From Streptomyces sp. NBC_01669 (GTDB taxonomy: Bacteria; Actinomycetota; Actinomycetes; Streptomycetales; Streptomycetaceae): a stretch of DNA of 64,000 nt. Positions 8,627 to 16,003 of the stretch are shown here, one piece after another (position 1 is the first letter of the stretch; each line of letters starts with the position of its first letter). The notes under the pieces were generated by a model. That model was not told the DNA's origin. It saw only the letters and a program-made list of their open reading frames with translations, and ran no database searches. The stretch is from the NCBI RefSeq assembly GCF_026339735.1, contig NZ_JAPEQG010000003.1, positions 372,001 through 436,000 on the forward strand, written 5' to 3'. A program made the position numbers and the translations under genes.

Positions 8627-9376
8627 GTGAAAGCCCGCCGTATCGTCCCCATCGCTGCCGCCGTTCTCGTGGCATCCCTTGCCGCATGCAGCCCCGGCCC
8701 GGCGGGTACCGACTCATCCGATTCGAAGCCGTCAGCTCCCGCCTCCTCGGCCAGTGTCCCGGTTGAGGGCAGCCCCTCAGCAGCGCCGGGTGCCCCCGCG
8801 GGCGGCAATGGCCTGTCCCTCGCCGAGGCCATCGCAAAGATCCCGGCCGCGGACGAGAGGCGCACCGGGTACGAGCGCGACAGCTTCAAGCACTGGATCG
8901 ACGAAGACGGCGACTCGTGCTCGACCCGCAACGAAGTACTCATCGCCGAGGCGATCAAGGCCCCGGAGCAGGGGGCGCGATGCACTCTGACCGGAGGCGA
9001 GTGGCTCTCGTACTACGACGACGTCACCGTCACCGACGCGAAGCGGCTGGACATCGATCATATGGTCCCGCTTGCCGAGGCCTTCGACAGCGGTGCTTTC
9101 GCATGGGACGCGGCCCGGCGCATGCGATACGCGAATGATCTCGATGCCCAGCGGTCGCTCGTGGCCGTCACCGTGAGGACCAACCGGAGCAAAGCGGACA
9201 AGGACCCGTCGGAGTGGATGCCGCCGGCGGAGTCCGCGCGGTGCACCTACCTGGCCGACTGGACCGCCACGAAGCTCAGGTGGAAGCTGACCGCGGACGA
9301 CAAGGAGCGGGCCGCCCTGGAGAAGCTGTCCGAGGGCTGCTCGGACACGGTCGTGAAGTACGAAGTCGCCCAGTAG
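8627..9376 (+). CDS. Secreted HNH-family nuclease lipoprotein (DUF1524-like)
   Basis: The 249-residue precursor has a lipoprotein signal peptide ending in LAAC at residues 18-21. A serine/alanine/proline-rich linker of about 40 residues follows, then a catalytic domain. The domain carries DIDHMVPLAEA (the DxDH of the HNH metal site), a W, NDL, and NRSKADKDPSEWMPP, the order seen in DUF1524/GmrSD C-terminal type secreted HNH nucleases of Streptomyces. It is expected to be anchored outside the membrane and to cut DNA there, for nutrition or competition. The start is GTG 8627. The four cysteines of the domain probably form disulfides. Confidence 0.85.
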   Translation: MKARRIVPIAAAVLVASLAACSPGPAGTDSSDSKPSAPASSASVPVEGSPSAAPGAPAGGNGLSLAEAIAKIPAADERRTGYERDSFKHWIDEDGDSCSTRNEVLIAEAIKAPEQGARCTLTGGEWLSYYDDVTVTDAKRLDIDHMVPLAEAFDSGAFAWDAARRMRYANDLDAQRSLVAVTVRTNRSKADKDPSEWMPPAESARCTYLADWTATKLRWKLTADDKERAALEKLSEGCSDTVVKYEVAQ

Positions 9377-9463
9377 CTGCACCTGCTGACAGTGGCCGGT
9401 GCGATCCTGCCTGCATGGACGAGCTGATGAGGCGCCGGATATATGGCGCCGGCCACGACGACC

Positions 9464-9494
9464 CTGCTGGACCGGGCAACGGTCGTGAAGGGTG
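9464..9494 (+). repeat. 31-bp direct repeat, copy 2
   Basis: This is an exact copy of 7349-7379 in the same orientation. It lies between the HNH lipoprotein gene and the reductase gene. An imperfect hairpin (GGCGCC, 8 bases, GGCGCC) sits just before it at about 9431-9450 and could terminate the lipoprotein transcript. Confidence 0.75.
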
Positions 9495-9576
9495 CTGCAC
9501 GGCCCTCGACAGGATCGTCCTGCACCCCGCCTGAAACCCCGCCCGTCCCTGTCCACCCGCTTCTAGGAGCTGCCTC

Positions 9577-10275
9577 GTGTCCCGCCCGTACGTCCTACTG
9601 TCCGCCGCTGTATCAATTGACGGCTACCTCGACACCCGACCGGGCGAGGAACGGCTCATACTCTCCAACGCCGAGGACTTCGATCGCGTCGACTCTGTAC
9701 GAGCCAGCGTCGATGCGATCCTCGTCGGGGCTGGCACCCTCCGCGCGGACAACCCCCGCCTCCTTGTGAACTCCGAGCAGCGCCGCGCCGGTCGCATCGC
9801 CGACGGCCTCCCCGAGTACCCGCTCAAGGTCACCATCACCGGCACTGGCGATCTCAGCCCCGACTGGAAATTCTGGCACCACGGAGGGGAGAAGCTCGTC
9901 CTGGCCGTTGGCAACGAGGCGTCGGAGAAGGCGCGCGCGAACCTCGGGGATCTCGCCACGATCCAAGGCATCCCCACTGACGCAACCTGGCAGACGGCTC
10001 TCGACGTACTTGGCCAGGTTTACGGCATCGGCCGGCTCATGGTCGAGGGCGGAGGCACCATCCACACCCAGCTCCTGGAGCTCGCCCTCGCCGACGAGCT
10101 CCAACTAGTCATCGCCCCACTCCTTGTCGGGCAGAGCGACGCCGTACGGATGTTCGGCCCCGCCAACTATCTCGGTGGGCCCTCCGCCCGGCTCCAGCTC
10201 CTGGAGACTCGGCAGATCGGCGACGTCGTACTCCTGCGGTACGCCCCGAAAGACATCAGCACGGAGAACCGATGA
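9577..10275 (+). CDS. RibD C-terminal/dihydrofolate-reductase-fold reductase
   Basis: This 232-residue protein has the full RibD_C pattern. It starts RPYVLLSAAVSIDGYL, with DxILVGAGTLRADNPRL for cofactor binding and MVEGGGTIHTQLLE near the C-terminus for pyridine-nucleotide and substrate contact. RibD reductases reduce a ribosylamino-pyrimidine with NADPH in riboflavin synthesis. Here there is no other riboflavin gene, so it may serve a specialised pathway or detoxify modified pyrimidines. It overlaps the following deaminase gene by four bases (ATGA), so the two are coupled. Together they are a split version of bifunctional RibD, with the reductase first. Confidence 0.85.
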   Translation: MSRPYVLLSAAVSIDGYLDTRPGEERLILSNAEDFDRVDSVRASVDAILVGAGTLRADNPRLLVNSEQRRAGRIADGLPEYPLKVTITGTGDLSPDWKFWHHGGEKLVLAVGNEASEKARANLGDLATIQGIPTDATWQTALDVLGQVYGIGRLMVEGGGTIHTQLLELALADELQLVIAPLLVGQSDAVRMFGPANYLGGPSARLQLLETRQIGDVVLLRYAPKDISTENR

Positions 10276-10796
10276 GCATCAACCGCACCGCGGGGGCCTG
10301 CGGCCAGCCCGGCCGCGGCCACAAAGCCACCGCTGCGGACCGGGCATGGCTGGCCGTGGCCTGCGAGCTCGCCGCCCAGTGTCCGCCGTCCACGACAGCT
10401 TTCTCCGTTGGTGCGGTCATCGTCGCCATCGACGGAACCGAGCTCGCCCGCAGCTATTCCCGCGAGAATGACCCCCACGACCACGCCGAGGAAGGCGCCC
10501 TCGTCAAGATCCCCGACGATGACCCGCGCCTCGCCAACGCCACCATTTACAGCTCTCTTGAGCCCTGCGCAAAACGCGCTTCCCGTCCCCGGCCATGCGC
10601 CCAGCTCATCCGCGACGCCGGAATCCATCGAGTGGTCACCGCATGGCGGGAGCCGGACACCTTCGTTCTCGGCGCTGACGGTACCGAGTTCCTTGAGAAG
10701 GCAGGTGTCCCCGTCATCGAGCTCCCTGAGTATGCAGATGCTGCGAAACTGCCCAATCAGCACCTACTGAAGCAGAACGTCGATGGAGACAGCTGA
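10272..10796 (+). CDS. Cytidine/deoxycytidylate-type deaminase (RibD N-terminal-like)
   Basis: This 174-residue protein has the zinc deaminase signature: HAEEGAL (zinc His and the catalytic Glu) and LEPCAKRASRPRPCAQLI (two zinc Cys). The spacing between the cysteines is longer than in plain cytidine deaminases and matches RibD-type or CMP deaminases. The C-terminal GVPVIELPEYADAA resembles the end of RibD deaminase domains. It is translationally coupled to the reductase before it, so the likely substrate is a pyrimidine or pterin precursor that is deaminated, then reduced. The pathway product is unknown. Confidence 0.85.
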   Translation: MSINRTAGACGQPGRGHKATAADRAWLAVACELAAQCPPSTTAFSVGAVIVAIDGTELARSYSRENDPHDHAEEGALVKIPDDDPRLANATIYSSLEPCAKRASRPRPCAQLIRDAGIHRVVTAWREPDTFVLGADGTEFLEKAGVPVIELPEYADAAKLPNQHLLKQNVDGDS

Positions 10797-10885
10797 TGAG
10801 GCCGTCCTCGCCCACTGCTACGCCGCTGTTTCCAGTAGTGTCCATGTAACTTTCAATCGTCACACGCCGCAGAGAGGAATGAACG

Positions 10886-11161
10886 GTGGCACAACCATCG
10901 CCTGACCCGGTCGACGCCTTGCTTGCGCAGTCTGTAGGACTCCCCGCACCTGCGGTACGGGCGCGTCTACGTCAGGCCGCCTCGCTGACACAGATCGAAG
11001 TCGCTGCAGCGATCGGCGTGCACCGGATTCAAGTGGTGCGCTGGGAGAACGGCCAGGCTGAGCCTCGCAATCCTCACCGCCGCACTTACGGCCGCCTGCT
11101 CGAACGGCTTGCTGCCCAATTCCCGGACGCCCTCATGCCCACCGATACCGAAGCGAGCTGA
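10886..11161 (+). CDS. XRE-family helix-turn-helix regulator
   Basis: This 91-residue protein starts at GTG 10886 behind AGAGAGGAATG. Residues about 22-70 form a Cro/C1 helix-turn-helix: LRQAASLTQIEVAAAIGVHRIQVVRWENGQAEPR, where the second helix is IEVAAAIG and the recognition helix is HRIQVVRWE. There is no effector domain. It sits 90 bases after the deaminase gene, with its own upstream A/T-rich stretch, and may control the reductase/deaminase pair. A hairpin terminator follows the gene. Confidence 0.8.
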   Translation: MAQPSPDPVDALLAQSVGLPAPAVRARLRQAASLTQIEVAAAIGVHRIQVVRWENGQAEPRNPHRRTYGRLLERLAAQFPDALMPTDTEAS

Positions 11162-11197
11162 AGACCTTGTCCATGGCTCAGCCGACCTAGAAATGTC

Positions 11198-11233
11198 GAA
11201 GCCGCCCCATCCCTGCCAGGACGAAGCGGCTTC
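11198..11233 (+). terminator. Hairpin terminator after the XRE gene
   Basis: GAAGCCGC at 11198-11205 pairs with GCGGCTTC at 11226-11233, followed by TTAG. The loop is 20 bases. Its position 37 bases after the stop codon suggests transcription termination. Confidence 0.5.
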
Positions 11234-11703
11234 TTAGCAATCGACTCGGCAACCCACTACAGCCTTCAAGTCGTGTCCGGTGAGGTGACCTCGCCGGGGG
11301 TGATGCCCGTGGACCTTCCGGTCCGCGTGATCACCTGTACCCAGAATAGGCGGACCGCCAGGGACGCCACCACCCTGGGTCCCCGGTCAGGTCATCCGCT
11401 GGTCACGGCTCCCCTATCAGGGGAGAACCACCCACATGCACCGCCAGCTCCACCCCCGCTGACCTGTCGCCTCGAAGGTTGAGCGATTCTCATCGAAGGT
11501 TGGGTGAGGACACGGCGCAGGTGAGGGTCAGGGGTTCCGGGACTGGTGAGCTCGCATGTTCAGGTGTCGCGTATTCGCGGCCGAGCCGAGATGGGGCATG
11601 CGCTGAGTGATCTGCGCGAGCTCGGCGGCACCCGGCAGCCTGCTGGTCGGCGATTGGCATGATGGGCGACGGCAAGTTCTCAGGTGTCTCTAGAGGAGCG
11701 ACT
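11234..11703. other. Gene-free region
   Basis: No frame has convincing codon bias. A CCCCTATCAGGGG hairpin lies near 11,413, and TCGAAGGTTG occurs twice close together near 11,473 and 11,494. The right edge contains the ribosome site AGAGGAGCG of the next gene. Confidence 0.4.
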
Positions 11704-12318
11704 ATGGCGTTCGAGACCGAAGCCGATTTCGGAGTCGCCGAACGGGACGAGTGGTCCTATTCGCCGGCTGTCGGCGTCGGACCGCTTCGGTTCGGTATGA
11801 CCGTCAACGAAGTGGTCGAGGCGGCTGAGATACTCGGCCAGACGAAGGTCAGCGATTGTGCACGGGGCCACGCGATCTTCTCGCCAACTTGGAAGGCCGA
11901 AGTCCACCGTCGCGGGGTCGCTCCTTCTCCACCTGCCGTCACGGCCTATGTGAGCCAAGCTGTGGGGCTGTTTTGCATCGCTGCCGACGCCGTGCAGGGT
12001 CCCCAGGTTGCGTACGACGGACTCCCGCTGGTCGGGAGAGACATGGCGGAGCTGGAGAGCGACGCAATCGCGTATGCCGAGGCGATGAACGTGCACTTTC
12101 GCTACATGCCCGAGGGCTACGCAGGACCGGATGATCCCGGGGTCGTCATGCGCGGGCAATTGGTCGGGCAGGTCCTCCGATCGCGTCCGTTGTTCATGGT
12201 GACGCGCGACGGCGCGAATACTGAATGGGACTCGTTGCCCTCCGAGGAGTACCACGTCAACGGACGCCCTCCGAGGAGTACCACGCCAACGGACAGTCCA
12301 TGGCCCGACGTGGTGTGA
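11704..12318 (+). CDS. Hypothetical protein with a tandem-duplication-shifted C-terminus
   Basis: I start the protein at ATG 11704 behind AGAGGAGCG, giving about 204 residues. It has a beta-rich N-terminal half (PAVGVGPLRFGMTVNEVVEAA, then several short strands) and no recognised family. The stretch GVGPLRFGMTVNEV resembles the openings of small Streptomyces cytosolic hypotheticals. Near the end, 29 bases are duplicated in tandem (12238-12266 and 12267-12295). The duplication changes frame, so the protein now ends GRPPRSTTPTDSPWPDVV. Without it, the protein would end EEYHANGQSMARRGVTHDEG at about 12332. Confidence 0.55.
   Translation: MAFETEADFGVAERDEWSYSPAVGVGPLRFGMTVNEVVEAAEILGQTKVSDCARGHAIFSPTWKAEVHRRGVAPSPPAVTAYVSQAVGLFCIAADAVQGPQVAYDGLPLVGRDMAELESDAIAYAEAMNVHFRYMPEGYAGPDDPGVVMRGQLVGQVLRSRPLFMVTRDGANTEWDSLPSEEYHVNGRPPRSTTPTDSPWPDVV
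12238..12295 (+). repeat. 29-bp tandem duplication inside a coding sequence
   Basis: Two adjacent 29-base copies start CCCTCCGAGGAGTACCACG and differ at two positions (T/C at copy base 20 and the last base). Because 29 is not a multiple of 3, the second copy is read in another frame and rewrites the C-terminus of the host gene. Confidence 0.85.
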
Positions 12319-12391
12319 CTCATGACGAGGGGTAGAGGAGATACGCCCGAATGCGCCAGCTCACCAGTCGAGGCCCGGTTCGGGGCGCCCG

Positions 12392-12802
12392 CTAATGCAC
12401 GAAGTCGAGTTCCTTGATCACATCCGTCGCTGCGGTGGTCCGCTGCTTGGGGTCCATGTCGGCGACGGCGGTCATCAGCTGGTCGGCCAGTCCCGCTCCG
12501 TCACCGTCCAGAGCGCGCAGGACCTGGTGCTTGATGTTGACGGGCATGAGGACTGGTGTGCCGGAGGCCTGCCACAGCTGGAACCAGAAGTCGTGGGGCT
12601 CGTCCGAGGGCACTGGCAGCGCGGCCAGGAGCGAGACCAGGTGACTGGTGGCCGCGTACCCGGCGGAGTGCGCTGTCGCGATCAGGGCGATGTCGGCGAT
12701 CTGCTCCACGCTGAGCGAGCTGGCACCGAAGTCGGGGGTGAGGTTCATGTGCTGAAGCAGGTAGTCGCCCAGCGACTCGGGCTGGCGCACATCAGGGATC
12801 AT
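12392..12802 (-). CDS. Small helical hypothetical protein
   Basis: This 136-residue protein starts at ATG 12802 behind GGGAGG. It is mostly alpha-helical, with alternating hydrophobic stretches (IADIALIATAHSAGYAATSHLVSLLAAL). It also has FWFQLWQASGTPVLMPV and a C-terminal LMTAVADMDPKQRTTAATDVI helix. No signal peptide or known domain is seen. Frame bias and the good ribosome site support it. It reads towards the tandem-duplication gene. Confidence 0.6.
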   Translation of the reverse strand: MIPDVRQPESLGDYLLQHMNLTPDFGASSLSVEQIADIALIATAHSAGYAATSHLVSLLAALPVPSDEPHDFWFQLWQASGTPVLMPVNIKHQVLRALDGDGAGLADQLMTAVADMDPKQRTTAATDVIKELDFVH

Positions 12803-12990
12803 CGGCTGTCCTCCCGCAGGGGTGCGGGTCCCGGCCGGGACCCGCAGTCCTCGATCGTCGCAGCGCCGCCGCTCACCGTGTGGAGCGTTCGTCCTGATTA
12901 GCCGGGAAGTGCCCAGCTCACGAGTTCGGGCGGCAAAGGCCCCGGGGCCTTGCGGTGCGGGGCGGCTGTTCGGTTGCCCCGTCCATGGCT

Positions 12991-13611
12991 TCAGGAGCGG
13001 AAGCCGATAACGCCGAAACCAGGCCGTGCCTGCGCGCGTCGCATCCATTCGAGGCACTGCATCACGGCCTCCACGACTTCGGGCTCCAGCGGCGGGGCCT
13101 GTCCAGACTCGTCGACCGCGCGCTTGCCGGCCTCGAACTGCTCCAACGCCTGGGCGATGTGATCGGGCGTCCATTCGCCGCAGCCCGGTGTGAAGGCGTA
13201 CGGCAGTGGAGCGGGCGGGTCGCCGTGGCTGAAGGTTTCCACGGACACGGCGGTGATACCGAGAGCGTTCAGCCCCTGGTCGACGACCGACAGCCAGCCG
13301 CCCCTGTGCGGTGTGAAACAGCCGTTGGGCAAAAACACGCCGGTGAGCGAGCACAGCCGGTCGTAGGCGTAGCCGTACTGAAAGGCATGGTCACTGTTCT
13401 CGCTGAAGGGCCCGCCGTGGATGACCGCGTGCAGGGCCTCGTACGCCGTGGGGGCTCCCTGCCCGATCACGTGGCTGTGATAGTCGTCGTCGCGGGCCAG
13501 GTCGTCCCCGAAGCTGCTGCGTATCGCCTCCAGCAGCTGGGTATCGCCGGAGCCGACCAGGGCACGCGTAGCGGCAACGTCGAGCAGGTACACGCTCAGA
13601 GATGAACCCAT
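12991..13611 (-). CDS. Conserved Streptomyces hypothetical (DUF7691-like)
   Basis: This 206-residue protein begins MGSSLSVYLLDVAATRAL. It contains a run of family-typical segments: HAVIHGGPFSENSDHAFQYGYAYDRLC, then FTPHRGGWLSVVDQGLNALG, and CGEWTPDHIAQALEQFE. From memory this matches an abundant uncharacterised actinobacterial family that I believe is DUF7691, and the last residues GFGVIGFRS are also conserved. I have no evidence for its role. It diverges from the SUKH gene on its right and shares the gap at 13,612-13,822 as a promoter region. Confidence 0.65.
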   Translation of the reverse strand: MGSSLSVYLLDVAATRALVGSGDTQLLEAIRSSFGDDLARDDDYHSHVIGQGAPTAYEALHAVIHGGPFSENSDHAFQYGYAYDRLCSLTGVFLPNGCFTPHRGGWLSVVDQGLNALGITAVSVETFSHGDPPAPLPYAFTPGCGEWTPDHIAQALEQFEAGKRAVDESGQAPPLEPEVVEAVMQCLEWMRRAQARPGFGVIGFRS

Positions 13612-13822
13612 GGGACGAGCCTATGGGAAGCCGCTGACACTCCTGCGCGCGGCCGCGGACCGGTGGAGGACCATGGGTATCCCGGCCGGTATGGGCACTG
13701 TGGGCAGGTCAGTTGATGGTCCAGTCGCGCAGCTGACGGGCGAGGCGAGCGACGCCCAGCGTTCCCGCGGCGGCGTCGCGCACGAGGGCGACGGCCGCAT
13801 GCACCACTACAGAAGGAATGCA

Positions 13823-14314
13823 GTGAGTAACGAAAGCGTTGACGAGGAATTCCCTCACTTTTCGATGGTTCAGCTGCACTTTCGTGAACCCGTAAAGGGT
13901 GCGCCCGTGCCGGAATTCCTCAATGTTCCAGATGAAGCGATCGGGGCGGTATATCAGTCTCTAGACTTCCTGGAAAGTGTAACGATTGAGCCGTATGGGG
14001 AATTGGTCAAGTTCGGCACGACCGGATTGTTCGGAAGTATCCTGTGGGATCCGCACACAGGGCACGTGGTGCAATCCGGTAAACAAATGGACCATGTGGT
14101 GATGGTTAATACCACTCTCGAGCGTTTCTCCCTGTGTGTGCGCGGTCTTATCGAGCGCTATCCATTTGATGCCGATGAAGGTGGGGATAGTTGGGACGTC
14201 GCCGCGCAAGACGTGGAAGATTTTCTACGCCACACCGATCCGGAGGCATACGTAATCGACGGGAATCTGTGGTACGAAGTCAAGTGGGATATCGCAAATG
14301 GGGATTTTAGTTAG
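13823..14314 (+). CDS. SUKH-4-like immunity protein, orphan
   Basis: This 163-residue protein starts at GTG 13823 behind AAGGAATGCA. The core segment FGSILWDPHTGHVVQSG followed by VMVNTTLERFSLCVRGLIERYPF is the SUKH-4 pattern. SUKH proteins neutralise toxins of polymorphic toxin systems. Its GC content is clearly lower than its neighbours (many A/T-ending codons), so it was acquired separately. No toxin gene lies beside it, and the next sequence is an IS scar. It could be a stray immunity gene protecting against neighbours' toxins, or a left-over of a toxin gene removed by the IS. Confidence 0.75.
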   Translation: MSNESVDEEFPHFSMVQLHFREPVKGAPVPEFLNVPDEAIGAVYQSLDFLESVTIEPYGELVKFGTTGLFGSILWDPHTGHVVQSGKQMDHVVMVNTTLERFSLCVRGLIERYPFDADEGGDSWDVAAQDVEDFLRHTDPEAYVIDGNLWYEVKWDIANGDFS

Positions 14315-14435
14315 AGTGCGCAGAAATAAACTCGCGTTTTCTCGCCAGGTGTCTCGTCGGCCTCGATTCGTCAGCGGTGATTGCTGTTCGGTGAGGTGAT
14401 CGGTTCGCCCCGTTTGTTCCCCAGGTTGTCGGGCG

Positions 14436-14548
14436 GGGTCTTCGCGTGTCGCTGCGGCTGCGCTGAAGGGCTGGCGCCTCCTACGGAAGGTCCGCTGCAG
14501 CACCAACCGCATCACCGCGATCATCCAGGCCGTTCTCGTCCTTCACAT
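14436..14548 (+). pseudogene. C-terminal remnant of an older IS transposase
   Basis: Read on the plus strand the end of this stretch gives ALKGWRLLRKVRCSTNRITAI, then IQAVLVLH, the typical C-terminus of an IS5-like DDE transposase. It stops where the ISAs1-type element begins at 14549. The newer element therefore seems to have inserted within, or just after, an already broken transposase. I see no N-terminal part. Confidence 0.5.
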
Positions 14549-15942
14549 AGGGGCATTGCGTGATTGGGATTGATCCGGTTCGCCGGTCTCGTGAGTGACG
14601 TGGCGTCATGTCCGTGGTGCGGCAAGGAGCCCGGGAGAGCAGAGCAGGCACGGTGCTGGTGATCATGTGGTTGTCGAGACCCATGAGAACCGAGCGAGAC
14701 CGTGCCTGCCCGAACATCATCGCCCATCCCTTCCGCACTGGTGCAACTGGGCTCCCCGACTGATCCCCTCACCTCAAGCGATGTCGCTGACCTGCGGCGA
14801 TTCCTGATCCTGGTCGCCGATCCCCGCGATGCGCGAGGACTGCGGTATCCGGCCCTCGCGTTGCTGTGCGCAGCCGTCTCGGCGGTGCTGACCGGGGCTC
14901 GCTCGCTCATCGCGATCAGCGAGTGGATCACGGATGCCCCGCAGCATGTGCTGGGCGTCCTCGGCTTCGCTGCCGATCCACTTACCGGTCTGCGGCCGGT
15001 GCCGCACGCCGCAACCGTGCGCCGCCTGCTGCAGCGTGTGGACGGTGACGCGCTGGACGCGGCGATCAGCGCGTATCTGCAGGCCAGAACGCTGCCCCCG
15101 GTCGAGCCGGAGGCGGAGAATGGGCCGGTGCGACGGGTGATCGCGGTCGACGGCAAGGTGGTCCGCGGATCGCGAACCCGGGTGGCCGCGGCGATCCAGC
15201 TGCTGGCGGCGATGGACCACCACGGCGTGGTCCTGGCCCAGCGGCAGGTCGCTTCCAAGAGCAACGAGATCCCCTCCTTCGCGCCGTTGCTGGACGGTCT
15301 CGAGCTGGAGAACACGGTGGTGACCGCCGACGCCCTGCACACCCAGCACGACCACGGGGCCTATCTGACCAGTCGCGGCGCGCACTACGTGGCCGTCGTG
15401 AAGAAGAACCATCCGGGCCTGTACGCCCAGGTCAGGAAGCTGCCCTGGCGGGATATCCCGCTCGGGCACCGCACTCGCGACCACGCCCACCACCGCGACG
15501 AGATCCGCCGGCTCAAGGTCGCCGCGTTCAGCCACCTCGACTACCCCGGCGCCCGCCAGGCGATCCAAGTCGTACGGTGGCGACGCGACTTGAGCACCGG
15601 GAAGCTGACCATCGAGCGCGTCTACCTGATCACCAGCCTGAGCGTCTTCGACGCCACCTGCACCGAGCTCGCCACCTGGATCAGAGGCCACTGGGGTATC
15701 GAGAACCTCCTGCACCACGTGCGGGACCGCACGTTCCGCGAGGACGCCTCCAAGGTCCGCACCGGCACCCTGCCCCGCGCCATGGCCTCCCTGCGCAACC
15801 TCGCCATCAGCGTCTTCCGCCAGGACGGCCAGACCAACATCGCCGCCGCCCTCCGCCACACCGGCCGCGACTACCACCGGCCCCTACGAACCCTCGGTCT
15901 CACGTGACGAACCCAGACAGATCTCGATCATGCAATGACCCT
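14549..15942 (+). mobile_element. ISAs1-family insertion sequence
   Basis: This is an element of about 1.39 kb. Its left end (14549-14569) and the reverse complement of its right end (15922-15942) share GGG-CATTGC-TGAT-G-GA as imperfect terminal inverted repeats. It encodes one full-length transposase on the plus strand. I could not find a clear flanking target duplication, which ISAs1 elements usually make as 8-10 bases. It may be old, or one flank may have been deleted. Confidence 0.75.
14702..15907 (+). CDS. ISAs1-family transposase
   Basis: This 401-residue DDE transposase has the N-terminal transposase-associated domain (LRRFLILVADPRDARGLRYP, then AVSAVLTGARSLIAI). The catalytic core carries RRVIAVDGKVVRGS (first Asp), VVTADALHTQHDHGAYL (second Asp) and GHWGIENLLHHVRDRTFREDASKVRTG (Glu). 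The end is NLAISVFRQDGQTNIAAALRHTG. It lies between matching terminal repeats, and its length is normal, so the element may still be active. The start at ATG 14702 fits the N-terminus of related proteins. Confidence 0.92.
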   Translation: MPARTSSPIPSALVQLGSPTDPLTSSDVADLRRFLILVADPRDARGLRYPALALLCAAVSAVLTGARSLIAISEWITDAPQHVLGVLGFAADPLTGLRPVPHAATVRRLLQRVDGDALDAAISAYLQARTLPPVEPEAENGPVRRVIAVDGKVVRGSRTRVAAAIQLLAAMDHHGVVLAQRQVASKSNEIPSFAPLLDGLELENTVVTADALHTQHDHGAYLTSRGAHYVAVVKKNHPGLYAQVRKLPWRDIPLGHRTRDHAHHRDEIRRLKVAAFSHLDYPGARQAIQVVRWRRDLSTGKLTIERVYLITSLSVFDATCTELATWIRGHWGIENLLHHVRDRTFREDASKVRTGTLPRAMASLRNLAISVFRQDGQTNIAAALRHTGRDYHRPLRTLGLT

Positions 15943-16003
15943 GCTCGCCAAGTGGCTTGCTCCGCAGGATAGTTGCCACACGGCCTAACCGCACGGAGGA
16001 GCA

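Noticed and set aside
7349..9494. att sites of an integrated element
   Set aside because: No integrase gene lies between or beside the 31-bp repeats and the block is only 2.1 kb, so calling them attL/attR would be unsupported.
14774..15877. A 367-codon minus-strand frame over the ISAs1 transposase
   Set aside because: It is antisense to a well-supported transposase and has no domain.
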